Assembly: GCA_049889775.1 (NCBI GenBank)
Contig: JBMHCT010000043.1
Coordinates: 124,001 to 188,000 of the forward strand
DNA from: Jejuia sp049889775
GTDB taxonomy: Bacteria > Bacteroidota > Bacteroidia > Flavobacteriales > Flavobacteriaceae
Direction: 5' to 3'
Length of the DNA: 64,000 bases
Part shown: piece after piece, positions 7,946-17,221 of the stretch
Position numbering within the stretch: position 1 is the stretch's first letter
How the letters are laid out: every line of letters starts with the position of its first letter
The notes under the pieces: generated by a model
What the model was told of the DNA's origin: nothing
What the model saw: only the letters and a program-made list of their open reading frames with translations
The model's database searches: none
Made by a program: the position numbers and the translations under genes

Positions 7946-9495
7946 TATTTTACTTGATGCGCCGGTTTTAGAAGATCGTTTACTGTTTTTACGGGGTTGA
8001 ATGTTTCCACAGGAACTTCAACACAAATAGAATTCCAAAAAGCCATACTACCATTCCATAAACCAGGAAGTTCCAAAACTTTTATATCAATACCATTTTG
8101 AGTTTTCATGGTAATGAAAGCTGCCGAAGGATCAACAAAATCAAGTAAGTTGAATTTTTCACCTCTATAGTTTTTAATTCCGCAAACAAAATCTGTTGGG
8201 TTAAAATGTGTAGCGTTATCTGCAATATCTTTTTGTGAATCGTTGTCAAAATCTATTTGCGCAAACTCAGCTATTTGCAGCGAAACTGTACCATTTTTAT
8301 CCTTTACCCAGAATGGGCCACCACCAGGATCTCCTTCATTTTTTACGATGCTACATGCTCTTATTGGTCGGTTTAATTTTTCCTTTAAGTATTTCACTTT
8401 TTCAGCGTGAGACCAGTTTTCAAAATCATCTCTTACTACAACGTTAATAGTGTCTTTAATGAAAGCGGTAATTTCTTCTATTTTTTCATCCGAAATTGTA
8501 TCAGCATCCAAATCATGTAAAAAAGAAAACACTTGTTCTTGCGCTTTTAAAAGTACCCCGCCCAAGAGTTTTTTATATTCTGAGATTTCGATATTTTTTT
8601 CGGCAGTTACAATGTTATCTATATTCTTAATAAACACGACATCGTTATCTAAATCATTTAAATTTTGAAGTAGTGCGCCATGGCCACCCGGTCTAAATAA
8701 AATAGAGCCATCCTCTAAACGAAAAACCTCATTATCAAAGGTAAGAGCTAAAGTTTCTGTAGCTTCTTTCTGGTAAGAATAAGATATATTGAATGTAGTA
8801 TTTGTTTTTTCTTCTAATTCGGCCTTAAAACTGTCTAGAGTTTTGATGAAATAGTCGTGATGCTTTTCTGAAACTGTAAAATGAAGATTGGCGTTACCTT
8901 GAGAAGAAGCATATAGTGTAGATTCAAACAAATGCTCTTGAAAAGCGGTTACAGCACCATCATCATATTTATGAAATGGTAATAAACCTTTTGGAAAGAA
9001 ACTATAGTTTAAAGCATTTGCCTCTAGCATTGTTTTTACGAATGCAAAACACAATTCATCTTTTGACAAACTTTCTAAATCTGAATTTTCAGATTTCAAT
9101 TTTGCTATTACCTCCTCATAAAACGGAAGGTGCTCCATGTTTTCGGCAAATACCGAAATCAGCTTGTCGCCTTTACTTTGAGCATAGGAACTGACTGTTT
9201 CTTTAGATGGGTCAAAACTATTTAAAAATTGAAATAGAAATTTAAACATTCGTGATGCTGCGCCCGAAGCAGGTACAAATTTCACTATGTCTACCCTCTC
9301 CTTCGCTGTTTCGTAATACGAAATTAAATCTTGTGTTTCTTTAGCATTATATTGATTGATACCTTCTCCTATGGTGGCAGCTGCCACTAAATTAGAGAAA
9401 GACATACCATTTTTTAGTAAGGATACTTGTCCGTTTGCTTGATCTTCAGTAATTCCCTTGGTTGTAATTTGATTGAGGTCTTTTTGCGTAAACAT
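7945..9495 (-). CDS. DUF4301 family protein
   Basis: A 516-residue protein of the DUF4301 family, common in Bacteroidota and of unknown function. Recognisable blocks are KFVPASGAASRMFKFL (about residue 76), ILFRPGGHGALLQNLN and the C-terminal MFTQ-type family architecture with GDPGGGPFWVKD. The PASGAASRM and GGHGALL blocks recall nucleotide-sugar nucleotidyltransferases, which is only a resemblance. No signal peptide is present. It is coupled by TAATG junctions at both ends, to the kinase gene upstream and arfB downstream. Confidence 0.85.
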   Translation of the reverse strand: MFTQKDLNQITTKGITEDQANGQVSLLKNGMSFSNLVAAATIGEGINQYNAKETQDLISYYETAKERVDIVKFVPASGAASRMFKFLFQFLNSFDPSKETVSSYAQSKGDKLISVFAENMEHLPFYEEVIAKLKSENSDLESLSKDELCFAFVKTMLEANALNYSFFPKGLLPFHKYDDGAVTAFQEHLFESTLYASSQGNANLHFTVSEKHHDYFIKTLDSFKAELEEKTNTTFNISYSYQKEATETLALTFDNEVFRLEDGSILFRPGGHGALLQNLNDLDNDVVFIKNIDNIVTAEKNIEISEYKKLLGGVLLKAQEQVFSFLHDLDADTISDEKIEEITAFIKDTINVVVRDDFENWSHAEKVKYLKEKLNRPIRACSIVKNEGDPGGGPFWVKDKNGTVSLQIAEFAQIDFDNDSQKDIADNATHFNPTDFVCGIKNYRGEKFNLLDFVDPSAAFITMKTQNGIDIKVLELPGLWNGSMAFWNSICVEVPVETFNPVKTVNDLLKPAHQVK

Positions 9496-10064
9496 TAACT
9501 TGTGGTTTTTAGTAGATTATCGATATAGCTAATAGCTGTTTTAAGGCGTTTATTTTTATTTCCTTTTAATAAAGCATAAGGTCTTTTTTGTTTTATTAAT
9601 TCATCTTGAAAAGCTCTAAACATTTCTTCACGATTGTTAGGTTTATCCCTTAAATCGTCGGCTTTCCAAGGAATGTCAATATAAGTTAAAAAATACAAAT
9701 CGTAGGTGTTTTTTAAGGCGTATTTTTCAAGAATGGGGTCACATTCACCCACATAATACGCTTCAGAATATACTTTGGTTTCTAGCAGATCAGTATCACA
9801 AATTAAAACGGTATCTGTTTTTTGTGCTAACTCGTTTTCTAATTGCATTTGGCCAATGGCAATTGGTAGTAAATCTTCGGGTTCGCAGGCTTTTTGCTCA
9901 TTATTCCATTTATCTTGAAGATACTCGCGTGCATATTCAGGCACCCAAACCGTGTTATAATGTTGCGCTAATTGACGCGATAGCGTAGTTTTACCAGTAG
10001 ATTCAGGACCAAATAACACTACTTTTATGCAGGTTGCAGGTTGTTGTTTAAGCTTTTCTTCCAT
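9495..10064 (-). CDS. NadR-like P-loop kinase (ribosylnicotinamide kinase type)
   Basis: A 189-residue ATPase/kinase with a Walker A motif in FGPESTGKTTLSRQLA, then WVPEYAREYL, a Walker-B-like LICDTDLLETKVYS, and DLRDKPNNREEMF, as in the C-terminal kinase domain of NadR. NadR-type kinases phosphorylate nicotinamide riboside and pull it in through PnuC. Here a riboswitch and thiamine-binding protein are nearby, so a thiamine-phosphorylating role is possible. I start it at the ATG at 10064; an upstream in-frame start at 10127 would overlap pnuC by 103 bases. With the chosen start the overlap is 40 bases. Confidence 0.85.
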   Translation of the reverse strand: MEEKLKQQPATCIKVVLFGPESTGKTTLSRQLAQHYNTVWVPEYAREYLQDKWNNEQKACEPEDLLPIAIGQMQLENELAQKTDTVLICDTDLLETKVYSEAYYVGECDPILEKYALKNTYDLYFLTYIDIPWKADDLRDKPNNREEMFRAFQDELIKQKRPYALLKGNKNKRLKTAISYIDNLLKTTS

Positions 10065-10657
10065 GCAATATATCCTTGAAAGGCTAATATAGTAAAGATT
10101 AAATACTGAAGTGATAACATACCCCAACCTCTGTATGCATAAAGAGGTACAGTTATGATATCAGCAAAAATCCATAATGTCCAGTTTTCTAATTTCTTAT
10201 TTGCCATAAACCACATGGCAGTAAAAAAAACACCTGAAGTAAAAATATCTATGTAATTAGAGGAGGTTATTTCTGTTCCATAAGCTTTGTAGACTACATA
10301 AGTGACCAACATGGTCATTAAAAACATGCCAAAACCAATGAATTTTTCTTTTGAATTTGTTCTTGAAATTGGGACAATGAATTTGTCCTCCTTTTTTCGA
10401 GACCAATTCCACCAACCATAAATACTCATTACGGAATAATAAAAATTCATCATCATATCACCCATTAATTCGTCATGTAAAAAGATGTAAACTGTGATAA
10501 TTGTAGCTACTAAACCCGTAGGATAAACTAAAATATTTTCACGTTTAGCATAAACTACACTTGCAATACCAAAAACAAATGCAATTGCTTCGAGAATGAT
10601 TAAATATGTTTCACTATTTCGATATGTTTCAAAGAAAAAATCAAAAATGGGGCTCAT
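10025..10657 (-). CDS. pnuC: PnuC/PnuT family vitamin transporter
   Basis: An inner-membrane facilitator of the PnuC family, 210 residues with seven predicted hydrophobic segments and the aromatic motif SIYGWWNWSRK. PnuC proteins carry nicotinamide riboside; PnuT paralogues in Bacteroidota carry thiamine. The adjacent thiamine-binding protein and the nearby TPP-riboswitch receptor favour thiamine, while the NadR-like kinase fits nicotinamide riboside. Its start overlaps the upstream gene by 17 bases and its end overlaps the kinase gene by 40, indicating tight coupling. Confidence 0.88.
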   Translation of the reverse strand: MSPIFDFFFETYRNSETYLIILEAIAFVFGIASVVYAKRENILVYPTGLVATIITVYIFLHDELMGDMMMNFYYSVMSIYGWWNWSRKKEDKFIVPISRTNSKEKFIGFGMFLMTMLVTYVVYKAYGTEITSSNYIDIFTSGVFFTAMWFMANKKLENWTLWIFADIITVPLYAYRGWGMLSLQYLIFTILAFQGYIAWKKSLNNNLQPA

Positions 10658-10901
10658 AATCGTGTCTGTCAGATTTAACGATTTTCATGTACAGTAAGCC
10701 TTTATCTATGAGTTCAAAAGCTTCCTTTATTTCTGTTTGAAGTAATGCCATGACGTCATCATAATCACCATAAATTTGAGTGCTTAAAGGATTTTCAAGC
10801 ACTTGTAAATTTGAAGCTCTTAGTTTTTTTATAAAATTAATGATTGCAGGTTCAAAATCGTCCTGCAGTGGTGTTAATGTTAATTCGACTGATATTTTCA
10901 T
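10641..10901 (-). CDS. Thiamine-binding (YkoF/MTH1187-like) small protein
   Basis: An 86-residue ferredoxin-like-fold protein starting MKISVELTLTPLQDDFEPAI with TQIYGDYDDVMALL, matching the thiamine-binding DUF77/YkoF superfamily. There is no signal peptide, so it acts in the cytoplasm, probably holding thiamine or a pyrimidine precursor. It is the first gene of the operon that continues with pnuC. No TPP riboswitch precedes it; the 66-base gap to the next gene upstream instead holds two short repeats. Confidence 0.75.
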   Translation of the reverse strand: MKISVELTLTPLQDDFEPAIINFIKKLRASNLQVLENPLSTQIYGDYDDVMALLQTEIKEAFELIDKGLLYMKIVKSDRHDYEPHF

Positions 10902-10916
10902 ATGGCCGCTCTTAAT

Positions 10917-10931
10917 CTCTCCAAAGGAGAG
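10917..10931. repeat. Family D-type palindrome
   Basis: CTCTCC-AAA-GGAGAG, followed by AAACTG. It resembles the hairpin plus AAACTC at 55112-55137 and, more loosely, the palindrome in leuS. Confidence 0.5.
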
Positions 10932-10953
10932 AAACTGTTAATTTATAATGAGG

Positions 10954-10977
10954 TGCTGAAATAAATTCAGCATGACA
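10954..10977. repeat. Family C half element overlapping the pcrB stop
   Basis: TGCTGAA-ATAAA-TTCAGCATGACA, one arm of the family C element at 26170-26261. Read on the minus strand it supplies the last codons and the TGA stop of the GGGP synthase gene. Confidence 0.75.
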
Positions 10978-11700
10978 CTTTTCTTCTTAATTCTTTAAAA
11001 AAATTCTCATCCTCTTCAAAAGCAGTCCCAACAACTACCATATCTGCTCCTGAATGATATGCTTTTTCAAGTTGCGATAGAGATTTTATGCCACCACCTA
11101 CAATTAAAGGAATGTTCAATTCATTTTTAACTTTTTGAATAACCTCTGCGGAAACTGCATGTTTTGCACCACTTCCTGCTTCTAAATACATTAATTTCAT
11201 TCCTAACAATTCTCCAGCTTTGGTAGTATCTATTATGGTTTGAACACTTTCATTCAAAATAGCATCTGTTTTGGTAACTTTTGAAACTGCTGTTTTTATA
11301 CCGCCGTCAATCAAAACATAACCTGTTGGAATAACTTCCAAATTAGAACCCCTCAATTTTGAGACGGCCTCTACATGTTTTCCAATTAAATACTCTGGAT
11401 TTCTTCCAGACAGCAAGGATAAAAAGAGTAAGCCATCTGCGGCATTAGTAATTTGAGATACATTACCTGGAAACAAAATAACTGGCAATATGGTATGTTT
11501 TTTAATTTCCAATACTAAACGCTCGGTAGAACTTTCATCTACCGTACTGCCACCAACAAAAATATGGGTGGTAATAGATGTATTTACCTTTTGTATAAAA
11601 GCAGCTGTATTGGCAATGGTGAATTTATCAGGATCAATTAAAACCGCAAATAGCTTTTCACCATTAAACCTCGCTTTCTGTATGTCTTGATAAATAGTCA

Positions 11701-11701
<1 letters not shown>
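10967..11701 (-). CDS. pcrB: Geranylgeranylglyceryl-phosphate synthase family protein (PcrB-like)
   Basis: A TIM-barrel prenyltransferase that joins a polyprenyl diphosphate to glycerol-1-phosphate, the first step to archaeal-type ether lipids. The 244 residues show the start motif FAVLIDPDKF, FVGGSTVD, MKLMYLEAGSGA and PLIVGGGIKS, the glycerol-phosphate and prenyl-binding loops. Group II bacterial GGGPS enzymes are known from Flavobacteria; their final product is not settled. The last residues (VSC) are coded by a family C repeat arm. The start overlaps the PPTase stop as TAATG. Confidence 0.92.
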
Positions 11702-12327
<626 letters not shown>

Positions 12328-12350
12328 TTAATATTCTAAGACTTAATAGT

Positions 12351-12358
12351 TATCTTTG
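12351..12358 (+). promoter_or_regulatory. -7 box of ahcY
   Basis: TATCTTTG matches TAnnTTTG and lies about 100 bases before the ahcY start, placing the transcription start near 12364, right at the first helix of the structured leader. No clear TTG -33 element is seen at 17-23 bases. Confidence 0.6.
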
Positions 12359-12363
12359 CAGCG

Positions 12364-12438
12364 CCTAAGATAGTATAAACAATTGGGTAGGCGAATTTAA
12401 CCAAATTCTGAGCTAATCCCAATCATCTTTAGGTTTTT
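12364..12438 (+). promoter_or_regulatory. Structured ahcY leader RNA, candidate cis-regulator
   Basis: Three nested helices can be drawn. H1: CCTAAGAT (12364-12371) with ATCTTTAGG (12425-12433), one bulge. H2: ATTGGG (12382-12387) with CCCAAT (12418-12423), extended by TAG/CTA. H3: GAATTT (12393-12398) with AAATTC (12403-12408), capped by AACC. Five T follow H1 directly, resembling an intrinsic terminator placed in the leader. I do not recognise a named SAM or SAH riboswitch in it. Confidence 0.55.
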
Positions 12439-12459
12439 AAACAAAAGAAAAAAGTTACT

Positions 12460-13776
12460 ATGAGTACAAAAACAATTCCTTACGTTGCAAGCAAAGTAAA
12501 AGATATCACTTTAGCAGATTGGGGTAGAAAAGAAATTGAATTAGCAGAAGCAGAAATGCCTGGGTTAATGAGTTTGAGAGAAGAATACAAAGACACTCAA
12601 CCATTAAAAGGTGCAAGAATTGCTGGGTGTTTACACATGACGATTCAAACTGCAGTTTTAATTGAAACACTTCAAGCTTTAGGAGCTGAAGTTACTTGGA
12701 GTTCTTGTAATATTTTCTCAACGCAAGACCAAGCTGCTGCTGCTATTGCTGCCGCAGGAACTTCGGTTTATGCTTGGAAAGACATGACTGAAGAAGAGTT
12801 TGATTGGTGTATAGAACAAACACTTTTCTTTGGTGAAGACAGACAACCATTGAACATGATTTTAGATGATGGCGGGGATTTAACCAATATGGTTCTTGAT
12901 AAATATCCTGAATTAGTTTCAGGTATTAAAGGTTTAAGTGAAGAAACTACAACTGGAGTGCACAGGTTATATGAGCGTGTAAAGAATGGTACATTGCCAT
13001 TACCTGCAATAAATGTAAACGATTCTGTAACAAAATCTAAATTCGATAATAAATACGGCTGTAAAGAAAGTGCAGTAGATGCTATACGTCGTGCTACTGA
13101 TGTGATGCTAGCAGGAAAACGCGTAATTGTTTGTGGTTATGGTGATGTTGGAAAAGGTACTGCAGCGTCCTTTAGAGGGGCAGGAAGTATTGTAACGGTG
13201 ACGGAAATAGATCCTATTTGCGCATTACAAGCCGCTATGGATGGTTTTGAGGTTAAAAAACTTGAAACTGTTGCACCAGTGGCAGATATCGTAATTACTA
13301 CAACTGGAAACAAAGACATCGTTCAAGCAAAGCATTTCGAGGCTTTGAAGGACAAAGCTATCGTATGTAACATTGGGCATTTTGATAATGAAATTGATAT
13401 GGCTTGGTTAAACGAAAACCATGGTCACACTAAAAATACTATCAAGCCACAGGTTGATAAATACACCGTAAACGGGAAAGATATTATTATACTTGCTGAA
13501 GGGCGTTTAGTAAACCTTGGTTGTGCAACTGGTCACCCAAGTTTTGTAATGAGTAACTCCTTTACCAACCAAACCTTAGCACAAATTGAACTTTGGAATA
13601 ATAGCGACAACTATGAAAATGACGTGTATATGTTACCTAAACATTTAGATGAAAAAGTGGCAAAATTACATTTGGCTAAGATTGGTGTAGAATTGACTGA
13701 ATTGCGAAATGACCAAGCAGATTATATTGGTGTAAAAGTAGAAGGGCCATTTAAGCCAGAGTATTACAGATACTAA
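12460..13776 (+). CDS. ahcY: Adenosylhomocysteinase
   Basis: Hydrolyses S-adenosylhomocysteine to adenosine and homocysteine, regenerating the methyl cycle, with bound NAD. The 438 residues contain GCLHMTIQTAVLIETL (substrate domain), the NAD-binding VCGYGDVGKGTAASFRGAG (about residue 223) and the C-terminal KVEGPFKPEYYRY tail that reaches into the partner subunit. Length is typical. It is monocistronic: its own promoter and structured leader in front, a strong terminator behind. Confidence 0.98.
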   Translation: MSTKTIPYVASKVKDITLADWGRKEIELAEAEMPGLMSLREEYKDTQPLKGARIAGCLHMTIQTAVLIETLQALGAEVTWSSCNIFSTQDQAAAAIAAAGTSVYAWKDMTEEEFDWCIEQTLFFGEDRQPLNMILDDGGDLTNMVLDKYPELVSGIKGLSEETTTGVHRLYERVKNGTLPLPAINVNDSVTKSKFDNKYGCKESAVDAIRRATDVMLAGKRVIVCGYGDVGKGTAASFRGAGSIVTVTEIDPICALQAAMDGFEVKKLETVAPVADIVITTTGNKDIVQAKHFEALKDKAIVCNIGHFDNEIDMAWLNENHGHTKNTIKPQVDKYTVNGKDIIILAEGRLVNLGCATGHPSFVMSNSFTNQTLAQIELWNNSDNYENDVYMLPKHLDEKVAKLHLAKIGVELTELRNDQADYIGVKVEGPFKPEYYRY

Positions 13777-13818
13777 TTCTAGATTATTAGAATCTGAGAC
13801 TTCTTAGAAATATTAGAG

Positions 13819-13849
13819 AAATCCCAAGCAGTAATGTTTGGGATTTTTT
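13819..13849 (+). terminator. Terminator of ahcY
   Basis: AAATCCCAAGCA pairs with TGTTTGGGATTT (one G-T pair) around a GTAA tetraloop, followed by a T-run. The stem begins 43 bases after the ahcY stop. Confidence 0.9.
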
Positions 13850-14013
13850 AGTTTAAAAACCTTCCAAACTATTGAAATTCACTAGTGATACTTCAAAATA
13901 TAATTACAAATTTTAATCAAAAAATAATTTACACCCCTTATTTTTAAATAATTACAATCAAAATTTAGAAATAAGTTGCGTATTTTTAGATATTCAATTT
14001 AAAAGTGTAAGGT

Positions 14014-15204
14014 ATGAAATCGACAAGTTTTTCCAGAAGAGAATGGCTTAAAATAGGCGGAACATCATTGGGAGCTCTAGCCTTAATTCCCTCGGATATT
14101 TGGGCAGAAAATGTAGTAAAGGCGCAACAGTCAAATAGTCCATTTTTATACCCTAACAAACACGTTTTTAATGAATTTACGCCGCCTATTGTTAAGGAAA
14201 ATCAACCTATGGTAATTTTAAGAGCCAATGAAAACCCATATGGACCACCGCCAGAGGCAGCAAAAGCATTTCAGGATGAGGTTTTTACTGGCAATAGGTA
14301 TGCGTGGAAAACGCTGCATGAATTGATTGATAAAATTGCTGAGAAAGAAGGTATTCAACCAGATCAAATATTAATGGGGCCTGGGTCTTCAGATTTATTG
14401 GAAAAAGTGGCCATGGTACTCTTTAGGAATGGAGGCAATGTAGTAAGTGCAGATCCTAGTTACATGTCGCTTATTGTGGTAGCCAAATCAGTAGGAGGTG
14501 CTTGGAAATCTTATAAATTATTGGAAGATTCTCAACATGATTTAGACGCTATGGAAGCAGGTATTGACGAGGATACAAAGCTTGTATACATCTGTAACCC
14601 CAATAACCCAACAGGTTCCATAACTGATGCTAAAAAATTGAAGGAGTTTTGTAGACGTGTGTCTAAAAAAGTACCTGTATTTGTTGATGAAGCTTACATA
14701 GAACTTTCTGAAAATGGTATCAAAGACTCTATGAATACTTTAGTTGCTGAGGGCGAAAATGTAATTGTAGCGCGAACGTTTTCCAAAATACATGGAATGG
14801 CAGGTCTAAGAATAGGATATATTATTGGTAAAGCCGAAACCTTGGAGACCATAAGCGAGATTACGCGCGGAGGTATGGGTATTACAGGGCCTTCAATAGC
14901 TGCAGCCACTACAAGTTTAGATCATAAAGACTTTTTAGATAGTACCAAAACTAAAATTACTGAAGCTAGAACATATACGCTGAACTATCTTAAAGAGAAT
15001 AATTACGAATATTTACCATCCCAAACCAATTTTGTCATCTTTAAGATTCCAATGGAAGGTAAAACGTTTCTAAATAAAATTTACGCCAAAAATGTAGCGG
15101 TTCGTGCATTTAAGTTTTGGGATGAAAATTGGTGCAGAGTAAGCATTGGAACGCTTGATGAAATGAAAGTTTTTACTAAAACTATTAGTGAAATATTTGC
15201 CTAA
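14014..15204 (+). CDS. Tat-exported class I/II aminotransferase (HisC-like)
   Basis: A PLP-dependent aminotransferase of the histidinol-phosphate aminotransferase type, 396 residues. The N-terminus has a twin-arginine signal (SRREWLKIGG followed by a hydrophobic stretch), so it is probably exported folded with its cofactor. PLP-fold landmarks are RANENPYGPP, GPGSSDLL, CNPNNPTG, VDEAYIE, and the Schiff-base lysine K258 in TFSKIHGMAGLRIGY. The real substrate outside the cytoplasm is unknown. An AEC-type permease starts 5 bases after its stop, suggesting a transport and conversion pair. Confidence 0.88.
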   Translation: MKSTSFSRREWLKIGGTSLGALALIPSDIWAENVVKAQQSNSPFLYPNKHVFNEFTPPIVKENQPMVILRANENPYGPPPEAAKAFQDEVFTGNRYAWKTLHELIDKIAEKEGIQPDQILMGPGSSDLLEKVAMVLFRNGGNVVSADPSYMSLIVVAKSVGGAWKSYKLLEDSQHDLDAMEAGIDEDTKLVYICNPNNPTGSITDAKKLKEFCRRVSKKVPVFVDEAYIELSENGIKDSMNTLVAEGENVIVARTFSKIHGMAGLRIGYIIGKAETLETISEITRGGMGITGPSIAAATTSLDHKDFLDSTKTKITEARTYTLNYLKENNYEYLPSQTNFVIFKIPMEGKTFLNKIYAKNVAVRAFKFWDENWCRVSIGTLDEMKVFTKTISEIFA

Positions 15205-15209
15205 AAACG

Positions 15210-16334
15210 ATGGGAGAGGCACTGGACAAACCCATCTCTTTTATACTTTTTATTCTGATTGGTTATTTGCTGAAAAGGAAGATTTCAGCGGGTGATGAAA
15301 CTAACGGACTAAAAAGCTTGATACTCTCTATAGTATTACCGGTTACTATTTTTATTGCCCTTCTAAAAATAAAAGTAGGAGGTAACCTTATTTTATTTCC
15401 AGCTTTTGCTTTGGGGCTAAATCTCACGCTATTTAGTTTGGCGCCACTGTTGCTTTACATTGTTGGTATAGAAAAAGATTCACCTTCAGGACGAAGTGCC
15501 AGACTTTTAATACCTTCATTAGCACCTGGTTTATCATGTTTTGCGTTTATCTTAGAGTTTTTAGGAGAAGAAGCTTTGGCTAAAGCGGCAATGTCAGATT
15601 TGGGAAATAAATTCTTTGTGCTTTTTCTGTTATATCTAGTGGCTATTAAATGGCACTACAAACAAGAGGATTTCAAAGAAGAGTCATTTAAAACAAAACT
15701 AAAATCCTTAGGTTTAACTTTACTATACGAACCGGTAAATATTTTTATAATTCTCGCATTAATTCTGGTAGGTTTTGGAGTTACTTTAGAGACGCTACCA
15801 AATTTTTTAAGTCTTACACTAACGCGCCTAAGCGCCATAATGACGCCATTAGTACTAATATTTATTGGTCTTGCGGTAAAGTTTAAAAAGAAGCAGTTTT
15901 TCCAAATATTCTCTATGCTTATGCTTCGTGCCTCGTTTGTGTTATTAATTATTTCGGCAGTATTAATAATTGCAGGCGTGCCAGCTAGCACTAATATATT
16001 AATTGTAACTGCATTCTCTTTAAGTGCCTGCAGTTTTTGGCCTTTTGCACATATTTCGGCAGTGGAGTTTAAAGAAAAATCAAGAATTCAAAGCAATAAA
16101 ACCTTTAACAGTAACTTTGCGCTTTCCATTTTAGCCCTATCACTTCCTATATCTGTATTGTTAATTTTAGGTGTTTTATCAGCTCATACCACGTTTCAAT
16201 CGCCAGTAAATCTTATGTTTTTGGGTTGTGTACTTTTTGGTTTGGGTATTATAAACCCTATAATTTCAAAACTGAAGATGAATGCGCTAAAAAGAAAAAT
16301 GGAAACTTCAATCAGTAAAGAACGGTCGTTTTAA
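15210..16334 (+). CDS. AEC family permease
   Basis: A 374-residue integral membrane protein with about ten hydrophobic segments arranged as two halves, of the auxin-efflux-carrier (AEC)/malonate permease superfamily. Characteristic features are the first helix ending GYLLKRK and the polar breaks in the fourth and ninth helices. Substrates of this family are small organic anions or amino-acid-like compounds. The tight 5-base spacing from the Tat-exported aminotransferase suggests joint function. A family A repeat lies 28 bases downstream. Confidence 0.75.
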   Translation: MGEALDKPISFILFILIGYLLKRKISAGDETNGLKSLILSIVLPVTIFIALLKIKVGGNLILFPAFALGLNLTLFSLAPLLLYIVGIEKDSPSGRSARLLIPSLAPGLSCFAFILEFLGEEALAKAAMSDLGNKFFVLFLLYLVAIKWHYKQEDFKEESFKTKLKSLGLTLLYEPVNIFIILALILVGFGVTLETLPNFLSLTLTRLSAIMTPLVLIFIGLAVKFKKKQFFQIFSMLMLRASFVLLIISAVLIIAGVPASTNILIVTAFSLSACSFWPFAHISAVEFKEKSRIQSNKTFNSNFALSILALSLPISVLLILGVLSAHTTFQSPVNLMFLGCVLFGLGIINPIISKLKMNALKRKMETSISKERSF

Positions 16335-16362
16335 AAAGAGTATAGAATCTTTTATTTTTTTT

Positions 16363-16446
16363 GGGCGTTACCACAAGGGTCGGGCTTTCGGCAGTCGCTC
16401 TCTCCTACGTCGAGGAGCTTCAACAAATGCCTCAATCCCTAACGCG
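16363..16446 (+). repeat. Family A element, copy 2 (short form)
   Basis: GGGCGTTACC, then AGGGTCGGGCTTTCGGCAG, a CTCCT/AGGAG internal hairpin, and CAATCCCTAACGCGG. Nearly identical to copy 3 at 28739-28823. It fills the gap between two convergent genes and ends 4 bases before the stop codon of the minus-strand pseudogene. Confidence 0.85.
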
Positions 16447-16450
16447 GAAA

Positions 16451-17221
16451 TCACCAACCAGTTACTAAAAGTCTTTTAGCACCTTTAATTCCACACTTTT
16501 GATAATGATTATAGGCTTTTGCGGCTCTCTCCCGAATTTCTTCATCGGACTCATTTAAAATCCAACCATCAAGCGCCCATTTTAATGTATAGGCTTCAGG
16601 AGACATTAACCCAGTAGACCATACCAAAGGATTCGCTTTTGTCTTTTCCAAATAAGGTTTAAAATAATTTTTGCTTACACATGCTAAAATAATAGCATCC
16701 CTTTTGTTGGTATTTATTGGATTGAATTGGCCTTTTACATCAAACTCCATCAATCCATCATGACCGATATAAGCTAATAGATTTGAGCTTCCACCAAACT
16801 TCAAATTTTTACTTTCATGCTGTACTATAACTTCATGTCTTCCTGCTGTTGCTTCCAAAAAACCTATGGTGGTATTCTTTATATATTTATCGTCGTAGGC
16901 ATCTGCCAATAAATACGTGTTTTTTGTTGCATGTTTAAATAAAACACGCTCTAAAACATGTGTCTTTGGGTTTTTGGTAACAGACAACAACACCCAATCT
17001 TTGCTGCGTTTAAAATAGCTTTTCATACCTTACATGGCGCCCCAATACAAATTGTTTTTAGGATCTTGTCCATTCCCTAGTTTTGCTGGTACAGGAACAA
17101 TACCTTGATTTATATTATCGCACAAGGCCACATAAACATGAATAGTTTTGACTTCAGGTTTTGATTGACTAAAACCAAAATTAAAAATTATCAAAAACCC
17201 TGTCACTATAATTTGCTTCAT
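16451..17221 (-). pseudogene. Secreted protein of unknown function, interrupted by an in-frame stop
   Basis: A signal peptide (MKQIIVTGFLIIFNFGFSQS) and the conserved-looking VALCDNINQGIVPVP and NLYWGAM are followed by TAA at 17032-17030, then in the same frame GGT ATG AAA, continuing as SYFKRSKDWVLLSV to a stop at 16451. The two halves read as one 256-codon gene with TAA where TAT or TAC (Tyr) would fit (WGAM-Y-GMKSYF). The downstream half could restart at the ATG at 17026 but would lack a signal peptide. I know no function. Its neighbour upstream has also lost its start, so both seem to be decaying. Confidence 0.75.

Noticed and set aside
9495..10127. Longer kinase start at 10127
   Set aside because: The extra residues are the antisense-free overlap with pnuC and lack similarity to NadR-type kinases; ATG 10064 fits better.
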